DNA of 53,024 nt, from positions 1-53,024 of the forward strand of contig NZ_NRRW01000026.1 in assembly GCF_016583835.1 (NCBI RefSeq), given 5' to 3'. The notes beneath the pieces are model-generated. The model saw only the letters and a list, made by a program, of their open reading frames with translations. It did not search any database and was not told the DNA's origin. Position 1 is the stretch's first letter; each line of letters opens with the position of its first letter. The stretch comes from Thiococcus pfennigii. Its GTDB lineage: Bacteria > Pseudomonadota > Gammaproteobacteria > Chromatiales > Chromatiaceae. This document shows, one piece after another, positions 35,093 through 45,185 of this stretch. The position numbers and the translations under genes are program-made.

Positions 35093-35643
35093 TCAGGTCC
35101 GATGTAACTGGCAAAGCCAATGCTGGAGTGCGGCCTCGAGCTGCTCTGGCTCCACTGGCTTGGCGAGGAAATCGCTCATGCCCGCCTCCAGACACCGCGC
35201 CCGGTCTTCCGCGAAGGCGTTCGCCGTCATGGCGATGATGGGCACCTCGGCGGCCCGCGGCAGTCGGCGGATGCGTCGCGTGGCCTCCAGCCCATCCATG
35301 ACGGGCATCTGCATATCCATCAAGATCAGGTCGTAGACATTCCGCCGTGCGAGATCGAGCGCCTCGGCGCCGTTCTCGGCGGTGTCGATCACCAGTTGCA
35401 TGTCGGCGATGAGCTCCAGCGTGATTTCGCGATTGATCAACTCATCCTCGACGAGCAAGAGGCGACGGCCGGCACAGTCCTTTATCCAGTCGGGCTGGGG
35501 CGTTTGGCTGGATGCCGTTTCCGCCTCGCTCTTCTTGGGAGCGCCTCGCCGCAGGCAGACGGTGAGCCAGAAGGTGCTGCCGAGGCCGAGGGTGCTCTCG
35601 ACCCCCGCGTCGTCGCCGCCGCGCATCTGGTCGATCATGTCTT
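35093..35643 (-). pseudogene. 3' remnant of a hybrid sensor histidine kinase
   Basis: The readable part starts in the last stretch of a kinase ATPase domain ([18 protein letters not shown]) and continues into a complete receiver domain. That domain has [13 protein letters not shown], the phospho-acceptor in [22 protein letters not shown] and [15 protein letters not shown]. Everything upstream of the ATPase end (sensor, dimerisation/phosphotransfer, most of the ATPase) is missing. Sequence before about 35643 belongs to an IS91-type transposase on the other strand, so a rearrangement has removed the 5' part. The receiver could in principle still be made from an internal start. Confidence 0.82.
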
Positions 35644-36160
35644 TCCGCCGCTGCCCGTGCGCCAGTGGGTCCTCTCGGTGCCGAAGCGCCTGCGCTGGTA
35701 CCTGGAGCGCGAGCCCCACGCCGTGAGTGCCGTCCTGCATATCCTTCTAAGGGTCATCGAGGCCCATCTTCGCGCAACCATTCCTACCGCCTCGCCCCGG
35801 GCGCGACTTGGGGCGGTCAGCTTCGTGCACCGTTTCGGCTCCGCGCTGAACCGTCACGTCCATTTGCACTGCTGCATCATCGACGGCCTATTCGATCCCG
35901 GCGAAGACGGCCAGGTCCGCTTTCTCCAGGCGCCAGCACTGACGACGGATGAGATGGCCGCGATCACCGAGCAAGTGCGCCGACGGGTGCTGCGCTGGTT
36001 CGCCCGCAGCGGCCTGCTCGAGCCCGCGGAGGCCCGCGACATGCTCGGCTGGGAGCATGGCGGCTTCTCTCGCTGGATGCGGCGATGCGCATTGCTGGCC
36101 CGGATCGCGCCGGGCTGGGGCGACTGCTCCGCTATTGTCCACCCTCGTCAAATGTCCGCT
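35616..36160 (+). pseudogene. Decayed IS91-type transposase fragment
   Basis: Translation gives [60 protein letters not shown] (HUH-type histidines) and MLGWEHGGFSRWM, which match the Y2-type transposase family. The N-terminal zinc domain and the C-terminal third are missing, and near 36100 the frame shifts (GLGRLLRYC continues in another frame). It overlaps or abuts the broken kinase gene at its 5' end. It is a different subgroup from the intact transposase at 30105-31316. Confidence 0.78.
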
Positions 36161-36466
36161 CGACCGCCCATTGCAGCCGATGGCAGACGAAGGAGGGATG
36201 TCTCTTGGCCGCAAGCTGCCGCTTCAGCAGTGAACGATCGCCAGCATCCGTTGTGGCGCGGCTGGACAGCGCCGGCTGCTCGGATCATGGCGCGCTTGCG
36301 CGGCCTGCTCAGACATGCCGCGTTCCTCGACATCAGGCCGTTCGCCCTTCCCGCTCTTCCATTTCACGGCCGTCGCGTCGGTGAGGGCCGCCCCTGTGCG
36401 TTTCCTCTCGCCATAGTCTGCCACGCTGGAGACTCTGATCAAGCAGGTGATCGTGGGAGAGGGCCT
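36161..36466. other. Gene-free stretch after the transposase remnant
   Basis: I see no gene, repeat or clear terminator. It is probably further decayed element DNA up to the 3' end of sthA. Confidence 0.45.
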
Positions 36467-37864
36467 TCAGAACAGCCGATTGAGCCCGTTGAGGGCGGCG
36501 ACGCGGTAGGCCTCGGCCATCGTCGGGTAGTTGAAGGTGGTCTCGGTGAAGTAGCGCAGGCTGTTGGCCGGGCCCTTCTGCGACATGATCGCCTGGCCGA
36601 TGTGGACGATCTCGGCGGCGCCGGCGCCGAAGCAGTGGATGCCGAGGATCGCGAGGGTCTCGCGGTGGAAGAGGATCTTCAGCATGCCGACCGTTCGCCC
36701 GGTGATCTGGGCGCGGGCGATCGACTTGAAGTCGGCCTCGGCAACCTCGTAGGGGACCTGGCGGGCGGTCAGTTCGCGTTCGGTGCGCCCGATCGAGCTG
36801 ATCTCGGGGACCGTGTAGATGCCGGTCGGGAATTCCTCGATCAACGACCAGTCGCTCTCGCCGTCGGCGATCAGGGCACCGACGAAGCGGCCCTGATCGT
36901 AGCTCGCGCTCGCGAGCGCTGGCGGGCCGACCAGGTCGCCGACCGCGTAGATGTGCGGCAGGGCCGTGCGGTGGCGTGCGTCGACCTCCAACTGGCCGCG
37001 GCCATTCGGTACGAGGCCGATCTCCTCCAGGCCCATGTCGTGGCTGTTGCCGGTGCGACCGTTGGCCCAGAGCAGGACCTCGGTCTTGAGCTTCTTGCCG
37101 GAGCGGCAGTGCAGCACGACGCCATCGTCGGTCGGCTCGACGGCCGTGTAGGCCTCGTCGTTGCGGATCACGACCCCGCCGCTGCGCAGGTGGTAGGAGA
37201 GGGCGTCGGTGATCTCGTCGTCGAGGAACGACAGCAGCCGGTCGCGGGTGTTGACCAGGTTCACCTTCACATCGAGGTTGCTCATGATGGACGCGTATTC
37301 GCAGCCGATGACGCCGGCACCGTAGATGGTGATCGAGCGTGGCGTGTGCTGGAGGCGCAGGATGGTGTCGCTGTCGAGGATCCGAGGGTGGTCGAAGTCG
37401 ATGTCCGGCGGGTGGTAGGGGCGCGAGCCGGTGGCGATGACGAAGTGGTGTGCCGCGAGTTCCTCGGACCCACCGTTCGGGCGCTCGACGAGGATGCGGT
37501 GCGGGTCGACGAACCGGGCGCGGCCGAAGACGACCCGCACCCGGTTGCGCTGGTAGTAGCGGTAGCGGGTGCGGACCTGGTCGTTGATGACCCCGTCGGC
37601 GGCCCGCAAGAGGTCCGGGAACTCGACCTCCAGCTGGCTGCGGGTGCGCTGGAAGAGGGGGTTGCGCCGATAGTCGGCGAGCATCTCGATCGAGTGGCGC
37701 AGGGCCTTGCTCGGGATGGTCCCCCAGTGGGTGCAGCCGCCGCCGACGCTCGTGTGGGCCTCGACGACGGCGACCCGCAGGCCGGACTTGGCGAGCTTCA
37801 TCGCCGCCCCCTCGCCACCCGGGCCGGTGCCGATGACGATGCAGTCGAGGGTCGCGGTGGACAT
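36467..37864 (-). CDS. sthA: Soluble pyridine nucleotide transhydrogenase
   Basis: The 465-aa flavoprotein matches E. coli SthA along its whole length: FAD fold [14 protein letters not shown] (about 10-23), the altered redox site [18 protein letters not shown] (one Cys only, as is usual for SthA), NAD(P) fold [14 protein letters not shown] (about 179-192), [28 protein letters not shown] and the C-terminal [20 protein letters not shown]. It transfers hydride from NADPH to NAD+, balancing reductant pools. The start is the ATG at 37864. It is a single-gene unit with no co-directional neighbour. Confidence 0.96.
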   Translation of the reverse strand: MSTATLDCIVIGTGPGGEGAAMKLAKSGLRVAVVEAHTSVGGGCTHWGTIPSKALRHSIEMLADYRRNPLFQRTRSQLEVEFPDLLRAADGVINDQVRTRYRYYQRNRVRVVFGRARFVDPHRILVERPNGGSEELAAHHFVIATGSRPYHPPDIDFDHPRILDSDTILRLQHTPRSITIYGAGVIGCEYASIMSNLDVKVNLVNTRDRLLSFLDDEITDALSYHLRSGGVVIRNDEAYTAVEPTDDGVVLHCRSGKKLKTEVLLWANGRTGNSHDMGLEEIGLVPNGRGQLEVDARHRTALPHIYAVGDLVGPPALASASYDQGRFVGALIADGESDWSLIEEFPTGIYTVPEISSIGRTERELTARQVPYEVAEADFKSIARAQITGRTVGMLKILFHRETLAILGIHCFGAGAAEIVHIGQAIMSQKGPANSLRYFTETTFNYPTMAEAYRVAALNGLNRLF

Positions 37865-38134
37865 GGGCGGCTCCTGGTCGGGACGGGATCGGCCCCGGCT
37901 TCCGGCGAGGCGGCCGGTGGGGCGGTTTCGATGAGTCTATAGCGTTCGGGGGTCGGTGGTCAGGGCGGACATCAGGGCTGATCCGTGTTCCGACCCCTTT
38001 TCGAGCCCCTTTCGAGATGGTTTGGACCGTCGCCGGTCGATCCGCGTCTGGGTGCGCTGGCGAATCCCCGCCTCCCGGGGAGATCGAGTCGGCGTCGCCC
38101 GAACTCGCTCCGCTTCCCTGGGCGGCCGACTGCG

Positions 38135-38201
38135 CGCCGATAGGGGCCGGCTTGCCGGCGATCGGCCGCCCGGGGCGCCCGCAAGCGGGCCCCTACCGGC
38201 G
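38135..38201. repeat. Inverted pair of REP palindromes
   Basis: ATAGGGGCCGGCTTGCCGGC and, inverted, GCCCGCAAGCGGGCCCCTAC, separated by about 10 bases; same family as at 7595, 7812 and 29581. The remainder of 37865-38414, between divergent sthA and cls, holds no gene I can support. Confidence 0.75.
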
Positions 38202-38414
38202 CAGGCGACGGCGGCGGCGTCCCCGCGTCCGCTGGTACGACTCGTCTGAATTCTCCGGTCCATCAGAGCGGATCCGCGTTGCTCGGGACGGAGCTGTCCT
38301 TTCGTGTCCAAGGGCGGGCCGCGTATGCTACGGAGTCGATGCCCTTCGATGGCGGCGGCCCTGATCGCATGGCCATCGTTGCGACGCTCCACCCAGCCCG
38401 AAGGGAGGCCGGTC

Positions 38415-39869
38415 TTGATCGAGCCGATCCTGCTGACGGTCACGCCGGTTGCGGCGCACCTCGTCGTCCAGGCGCTGTTGCTCGTGCGCATCCTGCTGCG
38501 CCCGCACCGCGAGCCGGCCTCGCGGATCGCCTGGGTCGTGGTCGTCTTCGCGCTTCCATTGATCGGCATCGTCGCCTATCTGCTGCTCGGCGAGGTCAAC
38601 ATCGGCCGGCGTCGGCTCGAACGACTGCGCGCGGTGCTGGCCCGGTTGCCGGCCGTCGCCGACGCGCCGGGCGCGGATGCGCCCGGCCTGGGGGGCGGAA
38701 TGCCCGGGCGCTACGCGCAGCTCTTTCGCGTCGGCGAGTCGATCAGCGGCCACGCCCCGATCGGCGGCAATCGGGCCAGCCTGCCGGCGGACTCCGATGC
38801 CGTCATCGCGGCCATGGTCGCCGACATCGATGCGGCGCGCGATCATGTGCACCTGATCTTCTACATCTGGCTACCCGATCGCAACGGCGTCAAGGTGGCC
38901 GAGGCCTTGATCCGGGCGGCGGCGCGCGGCGTCGCCTGTCGGGCGTTGGCCGATGACCTAGGCGCGCGCCCGATGATCCGCTCCGGGCACTGGCGGGCGA
39001 TGCGTGCCGCCGGGGTGCGCCTCGCCCGAGCGCTGCCGATCGGCAATCCGCTCCTGCGCGCGTTGCGTGGGCGCATCGATCTGCGCAACCACCGCAAGGT
39101 CGTCGTCATCGATGACCGGATCACCTACTGCGGGAGCCAGAACTGTGCCGATCCGCAATTCCTCGTCAAGGCGCGATTCGGCCCCTGGGTCGATCTGATG
39201 ATCCGCTTCGAGGGGCCGGTCGCCCGCCAAAACCAACACCTCTTCGTCGGCGATTGGATGGCCCACGTCGACGAGGACCTCGCCGACCTGCTGCGCCGCC
39301 CGCTGCCGCCGGCGTCACCTGGGTTCGCGGCGCAGGTCATCGGTACCGGGCCGACGGTGCGCTATTCGGCGATGCCGGAGCTGTTCGAGTCCCTGATCTA
39401 CGGCGCTCGCCGCGAGCTCGTGATCACGACGCCTTACTACGTCGCCGGGGAATCGACGCAGGCGGCGCTCTGCGCCGCGGCCCGACGGGGCGTGGCGACG
39501 ACCGTCGTCTTTCCCGCGCGCAACGACAGCTGGATCGTCGCCGCCGCGAGCCGCAGCTACTATGCCGACCTGCTGGCCGCGGGCGTGCAGATCCGCGAGT
39601 ACGTCGGCGGGCTCCTGCACACCAAGTCCTTGACCCTCGACGGCGAGGTCACGCTGATCGGTTCGGCCAACATGGACAGGCGCAGCTTCGAGCTCAACTA
39701 CGAGAACAATATCCTCTTCTACGACCGAGACCTGACCGCCGAGGTCCGCCGCCGCCAGCAGGACTACATCGACAGGGCCGGCCTGGTCGACCCCGACGTG
39801 GTCGCGGCCTGGACCTGGCGACGCCGGCTCTGGAACAACGCCGTCGCGATGCTCGGGCCTGTGCTGTAG
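38415..39869 (+). CDS. cls: Cardiolipin synthase, two PLD domains
   Basis: The 484-aa protein has two N-terminal membrane helices (about 5-28 and 37-57, ending GIVAYLLLGEVNIG) and two phospholipase D motifs: NHRKVVVIDDRITYCGSQN (about 223-241) and HTKSLTLDGEVTLIGSANMD (about 402-421). It condenses phosphatidylglycerol molecules to cardiolipin at the inner membrane. Length equals that of ClsA. I chose the TTG at 38415, which has GGGAGG six bases upstream and gives a canonical N-terminus (LIEPILLTVTPVAAHLVVQ); in-frame sequence further upstream is not family-like. Confidence 0.92.
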   Translation: MIEPILLTVTPVAAHLVVQALLLVRILLRPHREPASRIAWVVVVFALPLIGIVAYLLLGEVNIGRRRLERLRAVLARLPAVADAPGADAPGLGGGMPGRYAQLFRVGESISGHAPIGGNRASLPADSDAVIAAMVADIDAARDHVHLIFYIWLPDRNGVKVAEALIRAAARGVACRALADDLGARPMIRSGHWRAMRAAGVRLARALPIGNPLLRALRGRIDLRNHRKVVVIDDRITYCGSQNCADPQFLVKARFGPWVDLMIRFEGPVARQNQHLFVGDWMAHVDEDLADLLRRPLPPASPGFAAQVIGTGPTVRYSAMPELFESLIYGARRELVITTPYYVAGESTQAALCAAARRGVATTVVFPARNDSWIVAAASRSYYADLLAAGVQIREYVGGLLHTKSLTLDGEVTLIGSANMDRRSFELNYENNILFYDRDLTAEVRRRQQDYIDRAGLVDPDVVAAWTWRRRLWNNAVAMLGPVL

Positions 39870-40007
39870 ATTTTGGCGATCGACGTGCCTCGACCGGGTC
39901 CGCAGGGCCGTGCGTTCGACCAGGATCGTCTACTCTTACTCTAGAGACAGTCGCTTGGGCCACTTGGCATCGGCGGCGGCGAATCGATCCGTATGGAGGA
40001 TGATGGC

Positions 40008-41306
40008 ATGCGCATCCTTGCCCAGAGGCCGGGGGAGACATGTTCCACCCATTCCGAGAGGTCTTCGACGCTCGGTCGCATTGGCCCCGGGCTGTCTCGC
40101 GGACCGGGCACCAGAGGGGTGCGAGCGACGCCGGACGTCGCCGCCGTCCGCGGTCCCGGGTCGCGCGGTACCGGCACGTCCAGCTTCGGGCACGATATCG
40201 GCCGCATCCGCATCGGTCCTTCGCTTGTCGGGACCATGCAGCGCAAGCTCGCGGTCAATACGCCAGGGGACGAATACGAGCAGGAGGCCGACCGAGTGGC
40301 CGAGCAGGTGATGCGCATGCCGGCGCCGAGCCGGCAATGGCCGTGCCGCGGATGCGAAGAGGGGGGCGGGCTTGCGTTGCGGGCGCGCGCTGCGCAAGGG
40401 GTGCGACGGCAACGGGCCGGGGGCGATGCGCCGGTCGAGGCCCCGCCGATCGTCGGTGATCTGGTTTCGGGGAGCGGTCGCCCGCTCGATCCGTCCGTGC
40501 GTTCGTTCATGGAGGCCCGGTTCGGCCATGACTTCTCGCGTGTGCAGATCCACACCGGGGATCGTGCCGCCGAGTCGGCCCGTGCCGTCCATGCCAAGGC
40601 CTACACGGTGGGACGGCACGTCGTCTTCGGCGCAGGCGCCTATCGCCCGGCCAGCGATGCCGGCAGGCGTCTCATCGCGCATGAACTCACGCATGTGGTC
40701 CAACAGGACGGCGGGGATGCCTCGATCCGCGCGGCGGCGCAGAACGAGTTCGGCGATAGCACGCTCCCGATCGCACCAGGACTGCCAGTGCATGCGACGC
40801 ACGACCTGCGCGTTCAACGACAGGAGGATTGCTACTGCTGCGTCTCCTCCGTCGCCATCACCAACGTCTCCCGGATCGACAACGCGACGCACATGGGGCA
40901 CAGCTTCGACTTCGTGGTCGAGATGACGCGGACGACCGAACACGGGCCGCGTCTGGAGCCGGAATGCACGCTCGAGTGGTGGGAGCGGACCAATGTGCCG
41001 GCCATCCCCGGCCATGCGCCGGACACTTGGACCGACATGTTCCAGCTGGTGCCGACATCGCCGACGTTCGATCCTTGGCGCAATCGATCGACTGACTGCG
41101 ACACCAGTGCGACGGTGACGATCAACGATCCGCCAGCCCTCGGCAAGAGGCCCGGGCGCACCGTCACGCGCACGCTCGAGTTCGACCTCAAGGTGAAGAG
41201 CGGGCCGGGGGGGACCTGCGCCCATTCGCAGAAGAGCGCGACGGCGACTCAGGTGTTGACGATGGTCAATGGCGCCCCGGATTGGGACAACAGCTCGTTC
41301 ACCTAG
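40008..41306 (+). CDS. eCIS-core (DUF4157) putative metallopeptidase-like protein
   Basis: A 432-aa protein without a signal peptide. Residues 1 to about 80 are a Gly/Arg-rich leader, followed by LAVNTPGDEYEQEADRVAEQ (about 82-101), typical of DUF4157 proteins. The core (about 160-235) is LDPSVRSFMEARFGHDFSRV, then VVFGAGAYRP and the HExxH-like AHELTHVVQQ. The last ~185 residues are a Cys-containing beta-rich domain I do not recognise (YCCVSSVAITNVSRIDN onward). DUF4157 marks cargo of extracellular contractile injection systems and other secreted toxins. No injection-system genes are in the window, so it is an orphan here. The ATG at 40008 has GGAGG eight bases upstream. Confidence 0.78.
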   Translation: MRILAQRPGETCSTHSERSSTLGRIGPGLSRGPGTRGVRATPDVAAVRGPGSRGTGTSSFGHDIGRIRIGPSLVGTMQRKLAVNTPGDEYEQEADRVAEQVMRMPAPSRQWPCRGCEEGGGLALRARAAQGVRRQRAGGDAPVEAPPIVGDLVSGSGRPLDPSVRSFMEARFGHDFSRVQIHTGDRAAESARAVHAKAYTVGRHVVFGAGAYRPASDAGRRLIAHELTHVVQQDGGDASIRAAAQNEFGDSTLPIAPGLPVHATHDLRVQRQEDCYCCVSSVAITNVSRIDNATHMGHSFDFVVEMTRTTEHGPRLEPECTLEWWERTNVPAIPGHAPDTWTDMFQLVPTSPTFDPWRNRSTDCDTSATVTINDPPALGKRPGRTVTRTLEFDLKVKSGPGGTCAHSQKSATATQVLTMVNGAPDWDNSSFT

Positions 41307-41366
41307 GAGCCGGCGAGCGATCCGCGCGGTGTCTGCATCCAAGTGGCCGCCAGAGAGGTGAGCGTC

Positions 41367-41888
41367 ATGAATCCTGCTGCGGGCAGACCCCGAGAGATGC
41401 GGTGCGGCGCTGCCCGGGAATGGCTCGCCCGCCGGCCGCTCCGTGACGACCCTGCCATGGTCGGTGCCCGCTCGACGCTGACATGGGATGAATGGCTGAG
41501 GCGGGGGCGCGCTGCCGACGTCGAGGTCTGTCTGATCGAGTTTCTCGCGGAGGAACCGGATCCGGTCACCCGTGCTGCCATCGCCATGGCCCTCGGTCAT
41601 CTGGGTGGCGCCCGCAGCGTCGGTCCCCTGCTCGGCCTGCTGACCGACCGGGAAGACCTCGTGGCAATGGAGGCCGCCGCGGCACTCGGCCTCGTCGGTG
41701 ATCGTAGCGCCGTGACGGCGTTGGTCGCTGCGCTGACGCGCGATGACCCGAATGTCCGCGCCAACGTCTGCCAAGCCCTCGCCGTGCTGGGGGGCGAGCA
41801 GGCGGATCGTGCGCTGGCCGATGCCCTCGCAGATCGCGACCCCTTCGTTCGGTCGGTCGCCCGGCAGGCGCTGGCGCGTCATCCCTGA
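41367..41888 (+). CDS. HEAT-repeat protein next to the DUF4157 gene
   Basis: A 173-aa protein made almost entirely of HEAT/PBS-lyase-type helical repeats from about residue 40: EPDPVTRAAIAMALGHLGGA, VAMEAAAALGLVGDRSAVTA, DPNVRANVCQALAVLGGEQA and DPFVRSVARQALARH. The period is about 31 residues. Such scaffolds bind other proteins. AGAGG lies eight bases before the ATG at 41367. The gene starts 60 bases after the DUF4157 gene on the same strand, so a role as adaptor, chaperone or immunity partner is a reasonable inference, not shown. Confidence 0.75.
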   Translation: MNPAAGRPREMRCGAAREWLARRPLRDDPAMVGARSTLTWDEWLRRGRAADVEVCLIEFLAEEPDPVTRAAIAMALGHLGGARSVGPLLGLLTDREDLVAMEAAAALGLVGDRSAVTALVAALTRDDPNVRANVCQALAVLGGEQADRALADALADRDPFVRSVARQALARHP

Positions 41889-41951
41889 CGTCCGCATTCG
41901 GGCGCCGGGCCGACGGTTCGGCGACGGCGCTCGGGGTGCAGGCCGATCCCC

Positions 41952-44900
41952 TCAACCCAGCGCGCCGCGGCGGATCCAGTCGACTCGCTTGCGCATCGCC
42001 CCGTAGTAGACCACCGGGATCACGATCAGGGTCAGCACGGTCGAGACGAACAGGCCGAACAGGAGCGCGACGGCGAGCCCGGAGAAGATCGGGTCGTCGA
42101 GGATGAAGACGGCCCCGGCCATGGCCGCGAGCGCGGTCAGGACGATCGGCTTGGCGCGGATCACGGCGGCCTCGACGACGGCCTCCTCGAACGGCCGTCC
42201 GGCCTGCACCTGGAGGTTGATGAAGTCGACGAGCAGGATCGAGTTGCGCACGATGATGCCGGCCAGCGCGATCATGCCGATCATCGAGGTGGCCGTGAAC
42301 TGGGCGCCGAGCAGGGCATGTCCGGGCATGATGCCGATCAGGGTCAGCGGGATCGGCGCCATGATGACGAGCGGCACCAGGTAGCTGCGGAACTGGGCGA
42401 CGACGAGCAGATAGATCAGGATCAGCCCGACGCCGTAGGCGAGCCCCATGTCGCGGAAGGTCTCGTAGGTGACCTGCCACTCGCCGTCCCACTTGACGCT
42501 GAAGCCATAGGGGTCGGTCGGCTGTCGGGTCAGCCACTGCGTGAGCCCGAGCTCGTCGCCGAGCCGCTCGGAGATCGCGATCATGCCGTAGAGGGGGCTG
42601 TCGGTCTCGCCGGCCATGTCACCGGTGACGTAGACGACCGGCAGCAGGTCCTTGTGGTGGATGCTGTGCTCGCGGGTCGTCTCGACGACGCGCACGATCT
42701 CCGAGAGGGGCACCAGATGGCCGCTCTCGGCGCGCACCCGCAGGGCCAGGACCTGCTCGAGGTCGGCCTTGTCGGCCTCGCTGTACTCGACGCGGATCGG
42801 CACCGCGTACTTGACGTTGGCCCCGTGCAGGAACGACATGTCCTCGCCGTCGAGGACCGTGCCCAGGGCCTGGGCGATGGCGCCCTGGGAGACGCCGAGG
42901 AGCGCCGCCTTGCTGCGGTCGACGACGACCAGCCGCTTGCGCGAGGGGTACTCGACCGAGTCGTCGACGTCGACGATGTCGGGCGTCGACTCGAAGACCT
43001 CGCGCACCTGGCCGGCGACGGCGATCTGCCCGCCATGGTCGGGGCCGTAGACCTCGGCGACGAGGGGTGCGAGCACCGGCGGCCCGGGCGGCATCTCGAC
43101 CATCTTGGCGTTGCCGCCATAGGCACGGGCGATTGCCTGGAGCGGTTCGCGTAGCGCCAGCGCGATCGCGTGGCTCTTGCGGTCGCGGTGATGGGCGTCG
43201 ACCAGGTTGATCTGGAGATCGCCCTGGTTGGCCTCCTCGCGCAGGTAGTACTGGCGGACCAGACCGTTGAAGTTGATCGGTGCGGCCGTGCCGGCGTAGA
43301 TCTGGTAGTCGGCGACCTCGGGCACGCCCGTCAGGTAGTCGCCCATCTCGGTCAGGACCCGCAGCGTCTGCTCCAGGCTCGTCCCCTCGGGCATGTCGAG
43401 CACCACCTGGAGCTCGGACTTGTTGTCGAAGGGCAGCATCTTGAGGATCACGACCTTGCTGGTCACGAGCAGCAGCGAGCCCGCGATCAGGGCCAGGATC
43501 GCGCCGAGCAGCAGCCAGCGGTTGCGCTGCCCACCGCGCCGGGCGAGGAAGGGCGAGATGACGCGGTCGAAGAACCGCGTCAGGCGCGGCGAGGTCGACT
43601 CCTCGGCGCCGTGGTCGCCGGTCGGATCGGCGTAGCGCCGGGCGAGCAGCGCGTGGGTCATCCAAGGCGTGAAGACGAAGGCGACGGCCAGCGAGATCAG
43701 CATCCCGGTCGAGGCGTTGATCGGGATCGGGCTCATGTAGGGGCCCATCAGGCCGCTGACGAAGGCCATCGGCAGCAAGGCGGCGATGACGGTGAAGGTC
43801 GCGAGGATGGTCGGCCCGCCGACCTCGTCGACGGCCGCCGGGATGGCCTCGAGGAGCCGCTGCCCGCCGAGGGCGAGGTGGCGGTGGATGTTCTCGACGA
43901 CGACGATCGCATCGTCGACCAGGATCCCGATCGAGAAGATCAGCGCGAAGAGCGAGACGCGGTTCAGCGTGAAGCCCCAGGCCCAGGAGGCGAACAGGGT
44001 CAGGGCGAGCGTGACGACGACGGCCGCCCCGACGATCGCCGCCTCGCGCCAGCCGAGCGCGAGGAGTACGAGCAGGATCACCGAGGTGGTCGCGAAGGCC
44101 AGCTTGCTGATCAGCTTCTTGGCCTTGGCGTCGGCGGTGGCGCCATAGTTGCGCGTGATGGTGACCTCGACCCGGTCCGGGATGAAGGTGCCCTCGAGCT
44201 GGGCGAAGCGCTCGATGACCCGCTCGGCGATCCTCACCGCATTGGTCCCCTCCTGCTTGGCGATGGCGATCGTCACGGCCGGGACCGGGGCGCCGAGCGG
44301 CGGGCTCGGGGTCGCGGCCGCCGGCCCGGCGCCGGTCTGCACGATGCTCTCGGGCTGGTCGGGGCCGCGCATCACCCGGGCGACGTCGCGCAGGAACACC
44401 GGCCGTCCGTCGGCGAGGCCGACGACCAGGTCGTCGATCTGCTCGGGCGTGGTCAGGAAGGCGCCGGCCTGGACCAGGATCTCCTGGTTGGCGGCCGTCA
44501 CCGTCAGGTTGTCCTGGATCCGGTTGTTGGCCTGCAGGGTCCGGCGCAGGTCGGCCAGATCGATGCCGTAGCCGGCCAGGGCCTGGGGGTCGAGCAGCAC
44601 GCGTACGACTTGGCTCGGCGCGCCGAGCGTGTAGATGTCGCGGGTGCCGGGCACGCGCTTGAGTTCCTGCTCGAGGGCGTGGGCGACCTGGCCGAGTTCG
44701 AAGGCGCCGATCGCGGGGTCCTCGGGCCAGAGGGTCGCGGTGACGATCGGCACGTCATCGACGCCCATGGGCTTGATGATCGGCTCGGCGACGCCGAGGT
44801 TCGCCGGCAGCCAGTCCCGGTTCGAGAAGACCTGGTTGTAGAGGCGCACGATGGCATCGGTGCGGTCCTCGCCGACCTCGAACTGGACCGTGACCACGGC

Positions 44901-45185
44901 CATGCCGGGGCGCGAGACCGAGTAGACGTGCTGGATGCCGCGGATCTCGGAGAAGACCTGCTCCGCCGGGCCGGCGACCAGGTGCTCGACCTCGCTCGCC
45001 GAGGCGCCCGGGAAGGCGATGAAGACGTCGGCGAAGGTGACGTTGATCTGCGGCTCCTCCTCGCGCGGCGTCACCAGCACCGCGAAGATCCCGAGCAGTA
45101 GCCCCACGAGCGCCAGCAGCGGGGTGATCGCGCTGTCTTGGAAGCGCGCCGCGATCCGCCCCGAGAGACCGAGTCGCTCAGTCAT
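41952..45185 (-). CDS. RND-family efflux transporter permease
   Basis: The 1077-aa inner-membrane RND pump has an N-terminal helix (TPLLALVGLLLGIFAVLV), porter motifs (PREEEPQINVTFADVFIAFP and ASEVEHLVAGPAEQV), a membrane domain with the proton-relay region around FALIFSIGILVDDAIVVVEN, and a second half with DFINLQVQAGRPFEEAVVEA. It uses the proton gradient to drive export; substrate cannot be told from sequence. The ATG at 45185 is correct because it overlaps the stop of the adaptor gene by eight bases (ATGACTGA), indicating translational coupling. No outer-membrane factor gene follows, so it must share one. Confidence 0.9.
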   Translation of the reverse strand: MTERLGLSGRIAARFQDSAITPLLALVGLLLGIFAVLVTPREEEPQINVTFADVFIAFPGASASEVEHLVAGPAEQVFSEIRGIQHVYSVSRPGMAVVTVQFEVGEDRTDAIVRLYNQVFSNRDWLPANLGVAEPIIKPMGVDDVPIVTATLWPEDPAIGAFELGQVAHALEQELKRVPGTRDIYTLGAPSQVVRVLLDPQALAGYGIDLADLRRTLQANNRIQDNLTVTAANQEILVQAGAFLTTPEQIDDLVVGLADGRPVFLRDVARVMRGPDQPESIVQTGAGPAAATPSPPLGAPVPAVTIAIAKQEGTNAVRIAERVIERFAQLEGTFIPDRVEVTITRNYGATADAKAKKLISKLAFATTSVILLVLLALGWREAAIVGAAVVVTLALTLFASWAWGFTLNRVSLFALIFSIGILVDDAIVVVENIHRHLALGGQRLLEAIPAAVDEVGGPTILATFTVIAALLPMAFVSGLMGPYMSPIPINASTGMLISLAVAFVFTPWMTHALLARRYADPTGDHGAEESTSPRLTRFFDRVISPFLARRGGQRNRWLLLGAILALIAGSLLLVTSKVVILKMLPFDNKSELQVVLDMPEGTSLEQTLRVLTEMGDYLTGVPEVADYQIYAGTAAPINFNGLVRQYYLREEANQGDLQINLVDAHHRDRKSHAIALALREPLQAIARAYGGNAKMVEMPPGPPVLAPLVAEVYGPDHGGQIAVAGQVREVFESTPDIVDVDDSVEYPSRKRLVVVDRSKAALLGVSQGAIAQALGTVLDGEDMSFLHGANVKYAVPIRVEYSEADKADLEQVLALRVRAESGHLVPLSEIVRVVETTREHSIHHKDLLPVVYVTGDMAGETDSPLYGMIAISERLGDELGLTQWLTRQPTDPYGFSVKWDGEWQVTYETFRDMGLAYGVGLILIYLLVVAQFRSYLVPLVIMAPIPLTLIGIMPGHALLGAQFTATSMIGMIALAGIIVRNSILLVDFINLQVQAGRPFEEAVVEAAVIRAKPIVLTALAAMAGAVFILDDPIFSGLAVALLFGLFVSTVLTLIVIPVVYYGAMRKRVDWIRRGALG

